DNA of 32,612 bases from an uncultured candidate division Zixibacteria bacterium. GTDB taxonomy: Bacteria > Zixibacteria > MSB-5A5 > GN15 > PGXB01. Both the position numbers and the translations under genes were made by a program. Position 1 is the first letter of the stretch, and the number at the start of each line of letters is the position of its first letter. The stretch spans positions 1 to 32,612 of the forward strand of contig CALAMC010000077.1 in assembly GCA_937925655.1 (NCBI GenBank), read 5' to 3'. The notes under the pieces are model-generated. The model was not told the DNA's origin. It worked only from the letters and a program-made list of their open reading frames with translations, and searched no databases. Shown here one piece after another: positions 1-7,190 of the stretch.

Positions 1-1463
1 TGGGGTTCCCCGAGAACCGTTTTCATAACCGGCTGTCGGTCTTTTCCGGGGGAGAAAAAAGCAGGGCTTCCCTGGCCCGCATTCTGGCCGGGCAAAGCAA
101 CCTGCTTTTACTCGATGAACCGACCAACCATCTCGATATACAGTCCACCGTGTGGCTCGAAGAATACTTGAGCGGACTGCAAAAAGCTTATATCGTGGTT
201 TCGCATGACCGCACATTTCTGGCCAATACCGTAAATAAAGTCTGGGAAATCAACACGCAAAGGATCGATCAATACTTCAACGGTTTTGACAAATATCTCC
301 TGGAACGGGAGGAAAGGCGGCGCCTTCTGGAGCATCGCTATCGCCATCAGCAGGAAGAAATCAAGCGCATTGAAGAATTCATCCGGCGTAACATGGCTGG
401 ACAAAAAACCAAACAGGCCCAGTCGCGGCAGAAATACCTGGCCCGCATGAAACGAATCGAACTGCCCGACGCCGACCGGGCTTCGCATAACATTTCCATC
501 GATTCCAGCGGACGTTCATACAATCTGGTCCTGTCATGCGAAAAAGCCGCCTTCGGTTATGGGCATCACCGCCTGATCGAAGACGTCGACCTGAATCTCT
601 ACCGGGGCGAAACGATCGGGCTGATCGGCCCCAACGGTTGCGGCAAGTCAACCATAATCAAAACCATATTGGGAGAGCTTGAGCCGCTCGACGGCCAGGT
701 GGCGATTGGCAATAAAGTCGAGCCGGCCTATTTCGACCAGGAACTATCGGATTTGAATGACAGCAACATTGTTCTCGATGAAATCTGGGAGCTGGACAAT
801 CTGGCCGAACCGGCCCGATTGCGGACATATCTGGCAAGATTCGGATTCAGCGGCGAGGATGTCTTCAAAAAAGTTCAATTCCTTTCCGGCGGTGAAAAAA
901 CCAAGCTGGCTCTGGCCAAAATTCTCTACCGCCCCGCGAATTTTTTGATATTCGATGAACCGACCAATCACCTCGATATCGATTCGCGCCAGGCATTGGA
1001 GGATGCTTTGATCGAGTACGACGGCAGTTGTCTCCTGGTCAGCCATGACCGGTATTTCCTGGACAGAGTGGTCGACAAAATCGCCGTCGTCGAAAACGGG
1101 CGACTCAAACTATTCGCCGGCGGCTACTCTTATTACCGGGAAAAGGCCCTGCTGACGCAGGAAATTCCGAAAAAGAGATCGGCCGACCCGGATAAAAAGC
1201 GGGCTTACGAGGAATTTAAAAAATCCTCCCAGCAAAAAGGCCGTATCAGAAAAGAACTGCAATCGGTCCGATCCAAAATAACCGCCCATGAAAAAATCCT
1301 CGATAACCTGGCCGCCGATCTGGATCACAATATTCCCAAATGGGACTGGGAAAAACTTGAAGCGGCCTCTAAAGAAAAGCTCCGTATCGAGGAGGTGTTA
1401 ATCGACCTCTATGAAAAACTGGAGCAACTGGAAATAATGGACAGTGAAAATACTGACGCTTAA
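1..1463 (+). CDS. ABC-F family ATPase (Uup/YdiF-like), 5' end outside window
   Basis: The reading frame is open from base 3 and lacks its N-terminus; 486 residues are visible. ABC-F proteins are soluble twin-ATPases that act on ribosomes and have no membrane domain. Visible in order: the signature (LSVFSGGEKSR) and Walker B (LLLLDEPTNHLD) of the first ATPase domain, a charged inter-domain linker at about residues 85-160, then a complete second domain with Walker A GPNGCGKST, signature FLSGGEKTK, Walker B LIFDEPTNHLD and the switch histidine in LVSHDRYFLD. A charged C-terminal coiled-coil extension of about 90 residues, rich in Lys and Glu, resembles that of Uup. The two DEPTNHLD boxes are the family hallmark. 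The last 20 bases overlap the next gene, so translation is probably coupled. The exact subfamily cannot be set without the N-terminus. Confidence 0.93.
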   Translation, partial: GFPENRFHNRLSVFSGGEKSRASLARILAGQSNLLLLDEPTNHLDIQSTVWLEEYLSGLQKAYIVVSHDRTFLANTVNKVWEINTQRIDQYFNGFDKYLLEREERRRLLEHRYRHQQEEIKRIEEFIRRNMAGQKTKQAQSRQKYLARMKRIELPDADRASHNISIDSSGRSYNLVLSCEKAAFGYGHHRLIEDVDLNLYRGETIGLIGPNGCGKSTIIKTILGELEPLDGQVAIGNKVEPAYFDQELSDLNDSNIVLDEIWELDNLAEPARLRTYLARFGFSGEDVFKKVQFLSGGEKTKLALAKILYRPANFLIFDEPTNHLDIDSRQALEDALIEYDGSCLLVSHDRYFLDRVVDKIAVVENGRLKLFAGGYSYYREKALLTQEIPKKRSADPDKKRAYEEFKKSSQQKGRIRKELQSVRSKITAHEKILDNLAADLDHNIPKWDWEKLEAASKEKLRIEEVLIDLYEKLEQLEIMDSENTDA

Positions 1464-2034
1464 CGCCAGCCCGGTTAAGGAAAGTTCCACCGAAATTCTG
1501 CTGGGCAAAATCGTCGAGGGTATCGAAAACTCCGGGCCGACATCGGTGGAAAATAGAATTATTCACTTAAATGACTATGCAATTACGCCCTGTCAGGCTT
1601 GCGGGATAAACCCGGAACCGGATTGGTGCATTTATCACGATGATATATACGCCGTCTATGACCTTCTGGTCAATAGCGATATTGTCCTGTTCGGTTCGCC
1701 GATATATTTCGACACTGTCTCCGCCCAGGCCAAACTTTTCATCGACCGCTGCAATTGCCTGCGACCCGTGGACTTCGAAACACTGCAATTTTGTCACCGC
1801 GTAATCAGAAAGCGATGGGGGGCGATAGTCCTGGTGGGCGGTGACCGCCAGAAATTCGAATGCGCCCGAACTGTCATCGCCGGATTTTTCAAATGGGTTA
1901 ATATCGAAAATGTCGGGTGTATCGCTCACGCCGGTCACAGCTTCTCGCCCGGCTCCGCCAAGGACAGTTCACAGGCCCAATATGAAGCATTAAGCCTGGG
2001 ATCAAAGCTGTATCAGGCATCACGCGGTAAATAG
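1444..2034 (+). CDS. Flavodoxin-fold NAD(P)H-dependent FMN reductase / ISF-like flavoprotein
   Basis: This 196-residue protein begins with a flavodoxin-like strand and phosphate loop (ILTLNASPVKESST), as in NADPH-dependent FMN reductases and iron-sulfur flavoproteins. Further family marks are DDIYAVYDLL, the GSPIYFDTVSAQ segment that packs on the flavin, and KLFIDRC. A cysteine cluster (CQACG, then WC nine residues later) sits where iron-sulfur flavoproteins hold a 4Fe-4S cluster, but only three closely spaced cysteines are seen, so cluster binding is doubtful. The GTG start at 1444 lies inside the ABC-F gene. It is likely a cytoplasmic electron-transfer or quinone/flavin reductase; the substrate is unknown. 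Confidence 0.8.
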   Translation: MKILTLNASPVKESSTEILLGKIVEGIENSGPTSVENRIIHLNDYAITPCQACGINPEPDWCIYHDDIYAVYDLLVNSDIVLFGSPIYFDTVSAQAKLFIDRCNCLRPVDFETLQFCHRVIRKRWGAIVLVGGDRQKFECARTVIAGFFKWVNIENVGCIAHAGHSFSPGSAKDSSQAQYEALSLGSKLYQASRGK

Positions 2035-2179
2035 ACTAATTCCCATAAGCTATTAAAATATAACCGAATCATCTGCTCTCCGGAATGCGCAATATTTGAG
2101 CAATATGCCGCCATACGACTATTGCTTTATCCCAATAGTATGCGCCGAATTTCAACTGCCTCCGATAAAATGAATAGTC

Positions 2180-3091
2180 ATGAAGGTGAAAAATAAAAAT
2201 GGGTCAGGGGGTCTGGAAATCCTTTTGGAAAAGCCGACCCCGTTCGAAATGTCTTTGCCCTGGGGCGACGATCAATTTTCCCGCCGCTTTTTTGAAGTGG
2301 TTAATTATTGGGGCATTCCCACCGAAAAGGAAGTTGGCTTTATTACCCAATTTCTAAGGGATGGCGCCAAAGCGCTGGATCTGGCCTGCGGCGGGGGCCG
2401 TCATGCCATAGCCCTGGCCGAGCTTGGTTATCGGGTGACCGGGGTGGAAATCGGCAGTTATCCGTTGAAACTGGCCCGGGAACGCGCCGAAGCAAAGGGC
2501 CTGTCCATCGATTTTGTCAATGAAGATATCCTCAAGCTCGAATATAATAATCAATTCGACCTCGCTTTTTTAATCTGCGGGCAGATTGGCCATTGTGATC
2601 CCCGGCAGGTTCAAACAATATTCAAGAAAGTATCCCGGGCCCTGGTTGATGGCGGAATCTTCATTACTCACGGGTGGCAATTTTCCCGCGAGGACAGGGC
2701 CAATTACGTTCGTTGGTACAGCGAGAAAAAACCGTTTTATCTGGAGAATCCGTCCATTGTCCATCGCGAGCAATATTATTTTGAGAAAGAACGGGTCAAG
2801 CTGATACGGGATTTGGCCATCGATACCGTCACCCGCGAGGGGCATCTTTACAGTGTCAGCGAAAAAGAGTATACAACCGCGGAATTGACCGATTTTGCCG
2901 ATGAAGCGGGGATGGAATTGGTCAAAACGTGCGGATCCTTTGACGGCGAACCGTTGACAGATACGTCGGACAGCCGAATCCACGTTTTCAGAATGGCCCG
3001 AAGGAAAATGCCGAATATTTTGCCTATCGGGAACTTATATATTCCACTTGCCTTTTTAAAGTTATATGCTATATTTGATTTTCTTGTTTGA
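2180..3091 (+). CDS. Class I SAM-dependent methyltransferase
   Basis: The 303-residue protein has a Rossmann methyltransferase core. Motif I reads LDLACGGGRHAIALAELG at about residues 71-88, followed by an acidic residue ending strand 2 (VTGVE), then motif DFVNEDIL and a strand-4 region FDLAFLICGQIGH. The C-terminal half holds YYFEKERV and a strand typical of small-molecule methyltransferases. The substrate cannot be told. No convincing ribosome site precedes the ATG. The last 30 residues after the basic RMARRKM segment turn hydrophobic, and the DNA encoding them contains a good promoter for rpmE, so the tail may be a non-conserved extension. Confidence 0.85.
   Translation: MKVKNKNGSGGLEILLEKPTPFEMSLPWGDDQFSRRFFEVVNYWGIPTEKEVGFITQFLRDGAKALDLACGGGRHAIALAELGYRVTGVEIGSYPLKLARERAEAKGLSIDFVNEDILKLEYNNQFDLAFLICGQIGHCDPRQVQTIFKKVSRALVDGGIFITHGWQFSREDRANYVRWYSEKKPFYLENPSIVHREQYYFEKERVKLIRDLAIDTVTREGHLYSVSEKEYTTAELTDFADEAGMELVKTCGSFDGEPLTDTSDSRIHVFRMARRKMPNILPIGNLYIPLAFLKLYAIFDFLV
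3048..3075 (+). promoter_or_regulatory. Candidate sigma-70 promoter for rpmE
   Basis: TTGCCT (3048-3053), a 16-base spacer and TATATT (3070-3075) lie inside the 3' end of the methyltransferase gene. Initiation would be near 3083, leaving about 37 bases of leader with the GAGGAA ribosome site before the GTG of rpmE. This is a visual consensus match only. Confidence 0.5.
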
Positions 3092-3119
3092 AGGCTTTAG
3101 AAAGGTTTGAGGAAAAAAA

Positions 3120-3341
3120 GTGAAAGAGAAAATTCATCCGGAATATTACGAGACGACCATCTCATGCGCGTGCGGCAATAAAATTGAGACGCGTTCGACC
3201 GTGAAAAATATCCGTGTGGAAATCTGCTCCAATTGTCATCCCTTTTTCACCGGTCGCCAGAAGCTGATTGATACGGCCGGTCGCGTCGATCGTTTCCGCC
3301 GGAAATACGGTCTCGACAAAAAGGACGACAAGAAAAAATAA
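3120..3341 (+). CDS. rpmE: 50S ribosomal protein L31
   Basis: A 73-residue basic protein, the usual size for bacterial L31. It opens with the family pattern KEKIHPEYYETT and carries a zinc-ribbon set: the CACG pair near the N-terminus and the CSNCHPFFTG pair, followed by the conserved QKLIDTAGRVDRF segment. The full set of cysteines marks the zinc-binding (C+) paralogue. The start is GTG at 3120 with GAGGAA just upstream. L31 sits at the 50S central protuberance and bridges to the small subunit. The order rpmE-DUF1385-prfA seen here recurs in several phyla. Confidence 0.97.
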   Translation: MKEKIHPEYYETTISCACGNKIETRSTVKNIRVEICSNCHPFFTGRQKLIDTAGRVDRFRRKYGLDKKDDKKK

Positions 3342-3372
3342 TCGCTGCAGACCAATTTATTCCCCTAATTTA

Positions 3373-3420
3373 AAGGACGATTCGTATATTTTAACGTTGA
3401 TATGAATCGTCCTTGTTGTT
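3373..3420 (+). terminator. Hairpin after rpmE, possible terminator
   Basis: A perfect 11-base inverted repeat, AAGGACGATTC (3373-3383) and GAATCGTCCTT (3404-3414), encloses a 20-base AT-rich loop; inner bases can extend the stem to about 15 pairs with one G-U pair. The following TTGTTGTT is only moderately U-rich, so termination may be partial, or this may be an attenuator or operator ahead of the DUF1385 gene. Confidence 0.5.
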
Positions 3421-3442
3421 GGTGTCAGGAAAGGAATAACAC

Positions 3443-4408
3443 ATGCCCGATATGTCGGTCGGCGGCCAGGCCGTAATCGAGGGGGTTATGATGCGTTCCA
3501 AAGATCGCATCTCAACGGCCGTGCGCGTTCCCTCGGGTGAAATACTGGTCAAGACGGAAGATTATGTTTCCTATAGCCGCCGTTATAAATTTTTCGGTCT
3601 GCCGATTATTCGGGGTATAATTACCTTCTTCGAAATGATGTTTATAGGCATCAGATCGCTTAACTTTTCGGCCGATGTTTCCCTCAAAGAAATCGAGAAA
3701 AAAGAAGCCATGGATAAGGGCGAGGAATATATCCCGAAAGAAAAGAAATCATCGAGTTTGATGCTCGGCCTGACCGTAGCCATCGCTCTGGCGGTAGGCA
3801 TCGCGCTGTTTTTCTTTCTACCGCTGGCCATTGCCGAATTGATCGGGTCCAAAAAAGATGCCCTTGCCTTTAATCTTATCGCCGGGGCCATCCGGGTAAC
3901 CATCTTCCTCGGTTACATGTGGCTGATTTCTCTATTCGGAGAATTCAAAAAGGTATTCCAGTATCACGGCGCCGAGCATAAATCCATTTTCGCCTATGAA
4001 AACGGCGATACTTTGACGACGGAAAATGTCGGCCGCTACACGACCTTTCATCCCCGTTGCGGAACCAGTTTCATTCTGATCGTGGTGCTGTCGGCTATTT
4101 TAATCTATGCCGTTTCCGATTCGATTTTCGCCTTGATCACCGGGACTCCCCCCACCCTGTTGGAGCGTTTCGCGACCCATTTTTCACTTTTGCCGCTGGT
4201 GGCGGGAGGCTCCTATGAGCTTCTAAAGTTATCCGGCCGGACTTGCCGTAATCCGATTACACGATTTTTGATTAAGCCGGGCTTGTGGCTGCAGCGCATC
4301 ACCACCCGTGAGCCCTCGCCGGATCAAATGGAAGTCGCCATCGTGGCTTTGGAGGCGGCGCTGGGTCAGACCGAATCGCACCTGTCCGTCAAAAAAACTT
4401 GCCTTTAG
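3443..4408 (+). CDS. DUF1385 (YqhQ-like) integral membrane protein
   Basis: This 321-residue protein begins with the DUF1385 signature GGQAVIEGVMMR and later shows the family motifs YHGAEHKSIFAYE and HPRCGTSF. About four to five hydrophobic segments are visible: around residues 50-70, 105-130 (LGLTVAIALAVGIALFFFLP), 142-165, 208-232 and 240-260. The biochemical role of DUF1385 is not established, to my knowledge; the conserved His, Glu and Cys residues suggest a metal site, which is inference. AGGAAAGGAAT before the ATG is a good ribosome site. It lies between rpmE and prfA, as in many Gram-positive genomes. Confidence 0.9.
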   Translation: MPDMSVGGQAVIEGVMMRSKDRISTAVRVPSGEILVKTEDYVSYSRRYKFFGLPIIRGIITFFEMMFIGIRSLNFSADVSLKEIEKKEAMDKGEEYIPKEKKSSSLMLGLTVAIALAVGIALFFFLPLAIAELIGSKKDALAFNLIAGAIRVTIFLGYMWLISLFGEFKKVFQYHGAEHKSIFAYENGDTLTTENVGRYTTFHPRCGTSFILIVVLSAILIYAVSDSIFALITGTPPTLLERFATHFSLLPLVAGGSYELLKLSGRTCRNPITRFLIKPGLWLQRITTREPSPDQMEVAIVALEAALGQTESHLSVKKTCL

Positions 4409-4426
4409 CGTTTTCTTATCTATTAT
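4399..4426 (+). promoter_or_regulatory. Candidate sigma-70 promoter for prfA
   Basis: TTGCCT (4399-4404), a 16-base spacer and TATTAT (4421-4426) overlap the stop codon of the DUF1385 gene. A start near 4434 would leave a leader of about 25 bases containing the GTGAGG ribosome site. The -35 box is identical to that proposed for rpmE. Confidence 0.4.
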
Positions 4427-4458
4427 ATTCTGTCCTTTTCAAATGAAAGTGTGAGGCC

Positions 4459-5541
4459 ATGCTGGAAATAGTCCAAAAATACGAAAAGAAACTGCAGGAA
4501 CTCGACAACGCCCTGTCCGACCCTGCGATATTAAGCATCCCCTCGAAAATGAAAGACATCTCGCGCGAGCGCCGCGAGGTGGTGGAAATTCTCGAGGCCG
4601 GACGCAAATATAAAAAACTCATGGATTCGATCGCCGAGGCCCGCGATCTGATTAAATCGTCCAATGACCCGGAACTGGTCGATATGGCACGCGAAGAACT
4701 GGCCGCCACCGAAGAACAGCTCGATGAAGCCGAACAGGCGTTTAATTATCTTCTGACGCCGAAAGACCCTAATGATGTCAAAAACGCCATTATGGAAATC
4801 CGCGCCGGAACCGGCGGCGAAGAAGCCGCCATCTTCGCGGCCGACCTGTTTCGCATGTACTCCCGTTTTGCCGAACGACAGGGCTGGAAAATCGAAATCC
4901 TGTCCTCCAACCCGACCGGCATCGGCGGCCTCAAAGAAATCATCTTCCTGGTCAACGGCGATAACGCCTATGGCCATCTCAAATTCGAATCGGGGGTGCA
5001 CCGGGTACAACGGGTTCCCCTGACGGAATCATCGGGCCGCATTCATACCTCGGCCGCCACCGTGGCCGTCCTCCTGGAAGCCGAAGAAATCGATATTGTC
5101 ATCAAAGATGAGGACCTCAAAATCGATGTCTATCGTTCCACCGGACCGGGTGGGCAGTCGGTTAACACGACCGATTCGGCGGTCCGTATCACACATATCC
5201 CCAGCGGTACCGTGGTTACCTGTCAGGATGAAAAATCCCAGCATAAAAACAAGGCCAAGGCCCTTAAAGTCCTGCGGGCGCGACTTCTGGACAAGGCCCA
5301 GGCCGAATATGATAATGAAATCGCCAACGAACGGCGGGCGATGGTCGGAACCGGCGACCGTTCCGCCAAAATACGCACATATAATTTCCCCCAGTCCCGT
5401 GTGACCGACCATCGCATTAAGCTGACGGTTCATAATTTAAACGAAATCCTCGACGGTGAACTGGATGAAATAGTCGAATCCCTGCGGCAAAACGACCGGG
5501 AGGAACGCCTGGCGCTAAAAACTGAAAGCGACGGGGTATGA
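4459..5541 (+). CDS. prfA: Peptide chain release factor 1
   Basis: At 360 residues it is full length for RF1, which reads UAA and UAG stop codons and releases the peptide. The catalytic GGQ is at residues 231-233, inside RSTGPGGQSVNTTDSAVRI. The codon-recognition tripeptide P-x-T is PLT at 187-189 in RVPLTESSGRIHTSA, which separates RF1 from RF2 (SPF). An N-terminal helical domain (residues 1-100) and the AGTGGEEA segment are also present. The GGQ glutamine is the known target of PrmC, encoded ten kilobases away at 14494. The ribosome site is GTGAGG. The pseudokinase gene follows after 10 bases, so the two are probably co-transcribed. Confidence 0.98.
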   Translation: MLEIVQKYEKKLQELDNALSDPAILSIPSKMKDISRERREVVEILEAGRKYKKLMDSIAEARDLIKSSNDPELVDMAREELAATEEQLDEAEQAFNYLLTPKDPNDVKNAIMEIRAGTGGEEAAIFAADLFRMYSRFAERQGWKIEILSSNPTGIGGLKEIIFLVNGDNAYGHLKFESGVHRVQRVPLTESSGRIHTSAATVAVLLEAEEIDIVIKDEDLKIDVYRSTGPGGQSVNTTDSAVRITHIPSGTVVTCQDEKSQHKNKAKALKVLRARLLDKAQAEYDNEIANERRAMVGTGDRSAKIRTYNFPQSRVTDHRIKLTVHNLNEILDGELDEIVESLRQNDREERLALKTESDGV

Positions 5542-5551
5542 GGGTGATCGC

Positions 5552-6469
5552 ATGACGCCGGCATTCGATAAGGGCCACCGTGTCAACGAATATATAATCC
5601 TTGAAAAAATTTATCACGGCGGCAAATCCGACATCTATTTCGCCGACGACCCCCGAAACCGACGACGCGTGGCACTTAAAATTTTTCGCGGCGAGTTCTT
5701 CAGCCCCGACACGCTGGCAACTTTCCTGTCCCATGCCGCCAATCTTATGCGGCTGAATCATGTCGGGCTGGTAAAAATTCATGAAGTTTTCGTGTTCGAA
5801 AGTCATCCGGTGCTGGTCATGGATTTTTGCGAGGGACAATCTCTCACGGAAATGCTTAAGAACTTTGAGGCGACCCCGCAGAAAGCGACGGATATTATGA
5901 TCCAGGTCCTGGAAACCCTCGATTATGTCCATCGCGAGAATATAATACATGGGCCGATAGCACCATCACAGGTCATTATCGGTCTGGATGGCTCCGCCAG
6001 AGTCATCGGTTTTGATGAATTATACTATGATTCACAGGCCGTGGCCATTCACCGGCCCGAATATGCCGCTCCGGAATTGGCGGAAGAATCGCCGCCGGAT
6101 AAACGTTCCGATTTATTCAGCGTCGGCGTTATTCTTTATGAACTTCTGGCAGGAGAATCGCCCTTTAGAGGCAACAATCGCGCGGAATCTCTGGAGCTGG
6201 TTAAGACACACACACCGACCGCCCTTTCTAAAATCAGGCCGGAATTGCCCCACCGACTGGATAATATTCTCCAGCGTTTATTGAGCAAGGAGCCGGACCA
6301 TCGGTATCAAAATGCGGCCGACGTCATCCATGATTTGCGGGGATTAACGCTCGGCGACAACGCCGCATCCGAAGTCAAGCCCGCCGTGGACTGGTGGAAT
6401 CGCTATGTTGTTCCGGCCGCGGTTGCCGTATTGATAATTATCGCCCTTTTGTGGATTCTTCGCCGATAA
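5552..6469 (+). CDS. Membrane-anchored Ser/Thr kinase-fold protein, predicted pseudokinase
   Basis: The 305-residue protein has the overall order of a Hanks-type kinase: a nucleotide-loop region (IYHGGKSDIYFA), the lysine of VALKIF (K43), a catalytic-loop region, an activation segment ending YAAPEL, and the DLFSVGVILYELLAGESPF helix. It ends in one membrane helix (about residues 282-302) followed by basic residues, so the kinase domain faces the cytoplasm. The catalytic loop reads HGPIAPSQ at 133-140, where kinases have HRDxKxxN: Asp is Pro, Lys is Ala and Asn is Gln. The metal-binding DFG is GFD at 153-155. The glycine loop is also degenerate. Phosphotransfer is therefore unlikely, and a scaffold or ligand-sensing role is inferred. 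A good GAGGGTG ribosome site precedes it. Confidence 0.88.
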   Translation: MTPAFDKGHRVNEYIILEKIYHGGKSDIYFADDPRNRRRVALKIFRGEFFSPDTLATFLSHAANLMRLNHVGLVKIHEVFVFESHPVLVMDFCEGQSLTEMLKNFEATPQKATDIMIQVLETLDYVHRENIIHGPIAPSQVIIGLDGSARVIGFDELYYDSQAVAIHRPEYAAPELAEESPPDKRSDLFSVGVILYELLAGESPFRGNNRAESLELVKTHTPTALSKIRPELPHRLDNILQRLLSKEPDHRYQNAADVIHDLRGLTLGDNAASEVKPAVDWWNRYVVPAAVAVLIIIALLWILRR

Positions 6470-6476
6470 TTGTTGT

Positions 6477-6878
6477 CTACAAGCTATAAACGCGGAAATG
6501 CGCGGTTCCGTCGAAGTTGTCGAATGTCACTGTAATGGTCCAGTTGCCGGGAATCCCAATCGCACTTTCCTCGGTGCCGCTTTCAAGAAGATCGCTGACG
6601 TAAACTTCCACATTGCCCCCGTCCTTAATCCTGATTATCGCGGTACCTTCGTCACGGTCGCTCATATGATCGATAGCGGCCCGGGCTTCGGTATTGGTCC
6701 AGGTGTAACTCAAAACGGCGCTGGCGTCAAAGGTATTCGTCAGGGTGAACTCGAAGTTACCCAGAACATTCGTGACATTCGGATTGAGACTGTCAACCGG
6801 GTTGTCATGACAACCGGCTATAAGCATTATAAATGCCAAAACCGATAATAATCGGGAAAGCTCCATTTTCATACTCAT
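6477..6878 (-). CDS. Small predicted lipoprotein of unknown function
   Basis: The product is about 133 residues from the ATG at 6878, starting MSMKMELSRL. It has a type II signal peptide: basic N-region, hydrophobic stretch LLSVLAFIMLIAG, and the lipobox LIAGC at residues 19-23. The mature part is rich in Thr, Val and aromatic residues, with alternating patterns typical of a beta-sandwich, for example TFDNFDGTAHFRV. I do not recognise a family. ATGs at 6872 and 6866 are alternatives, and an upstream in-frame ATG at 6917 would lie within the promoter. It converges on the pseudokinase gene with 7 bases between the stops. Confidence 0.7.
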   Translation of the reverse strand: MSMKMELSRLLSVLAFIMLIAGCHDNPVDSLNPNVTNVLGNFEFTLTNTFDASAVLSYTWTNTEARAAIDHMSDRDEGTAIIRIKDGGNVEVYVSDLLESGTEESAIGIPGNWTITVTFDNFDGTAHFRVYSL

Positions 6879-6894
6879 TATACCGTCTGTTCGC

Positions 6895-6924
6895 AAAATA
6901 TCTTGACAATTTTTCAAATGTCAA
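6895..6924 (-). promoter_or_regulatory. Candidate promoter of the lipoprotein gene
   Basis: On the minus strand, TTGACA (6924-6919), an 18-base spacer and TATTTT (6900-6895) form a good sigma-70 match. Initiation near 6888 leaves only about 10 bases before the ATG at 6878, without an evident ribosome site. Confidence 0.5.
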
Positions 6925-6930
6925 TAAAAT
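6903..6930 (+). promoter_or_regulatory. Candidate rightward promoter overlapping a TTGACA/TGTCAA palindrome
   Basis: TTGACA (6903-6908), a 16-base spacer and TAAAAT (6925-6930) read rightward. The opposing -35 box of the lipoprotein promoter (6919-6924) makes a perfect 6-base inverted repeat with this one, so the two promoters are interlocked and mutually exclusive. The transcript would lead toward rsgA with a long leader of about 250 bases. Confidence 0.4.
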
Positions 6931-7190
6931 AGGGGCAAGACATTAAAGCAATATTACCCTGTTTTGGAGGGTTATTCATGACCATTGGCACGGTGACAAT
7001 AGCTTAAAGTGCCATGCCCGACGGCAGTCGTCATGACCGCCGTTTAAAATGTATCCTTAAGACCAAATCGCCGCCCCGGGCGGGGTTTGATTATTCTTTT
7101 GGCGCGGGCGTGGAAAACGTTCGCGGCCGTAATATTCCCATACATAGGCCGCGGTGAGTTGCGGATTTTAATTTCTATTGGAGAAATACA
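6931..7190. other. Intergenic region upstream of rsgA
   Basis: No long gene is present. A 9-codon frame (ATG 6978, stop 7005-7007) follows a strong GGAGG ribosome site at 6966-6970 and could be a leader peptide or chance. A region around 7021-7043 has complementary ACGGC and GCCGT ends, and a GC-rich hairpin (CCGCC with GGCGG) lies around 7071-7083, followed by a loosely T-rich stretch. These could make a structured leader or partial terminator ahead of rsgA, but none is strong. Confidence 0.3.

Noticed and set aside
2166..2179. TAAAAT just before the methyltransferase ATG as a leaderless promoter
   Set aside because: No -35 match was found at 16-18 bases upstream, so I do not call a promoter.
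5417..5950. 177-codon minus-strand frame over prfA end and pseudokinase start
   Set aside because: Antisense to two well-supported genes; no motifs.
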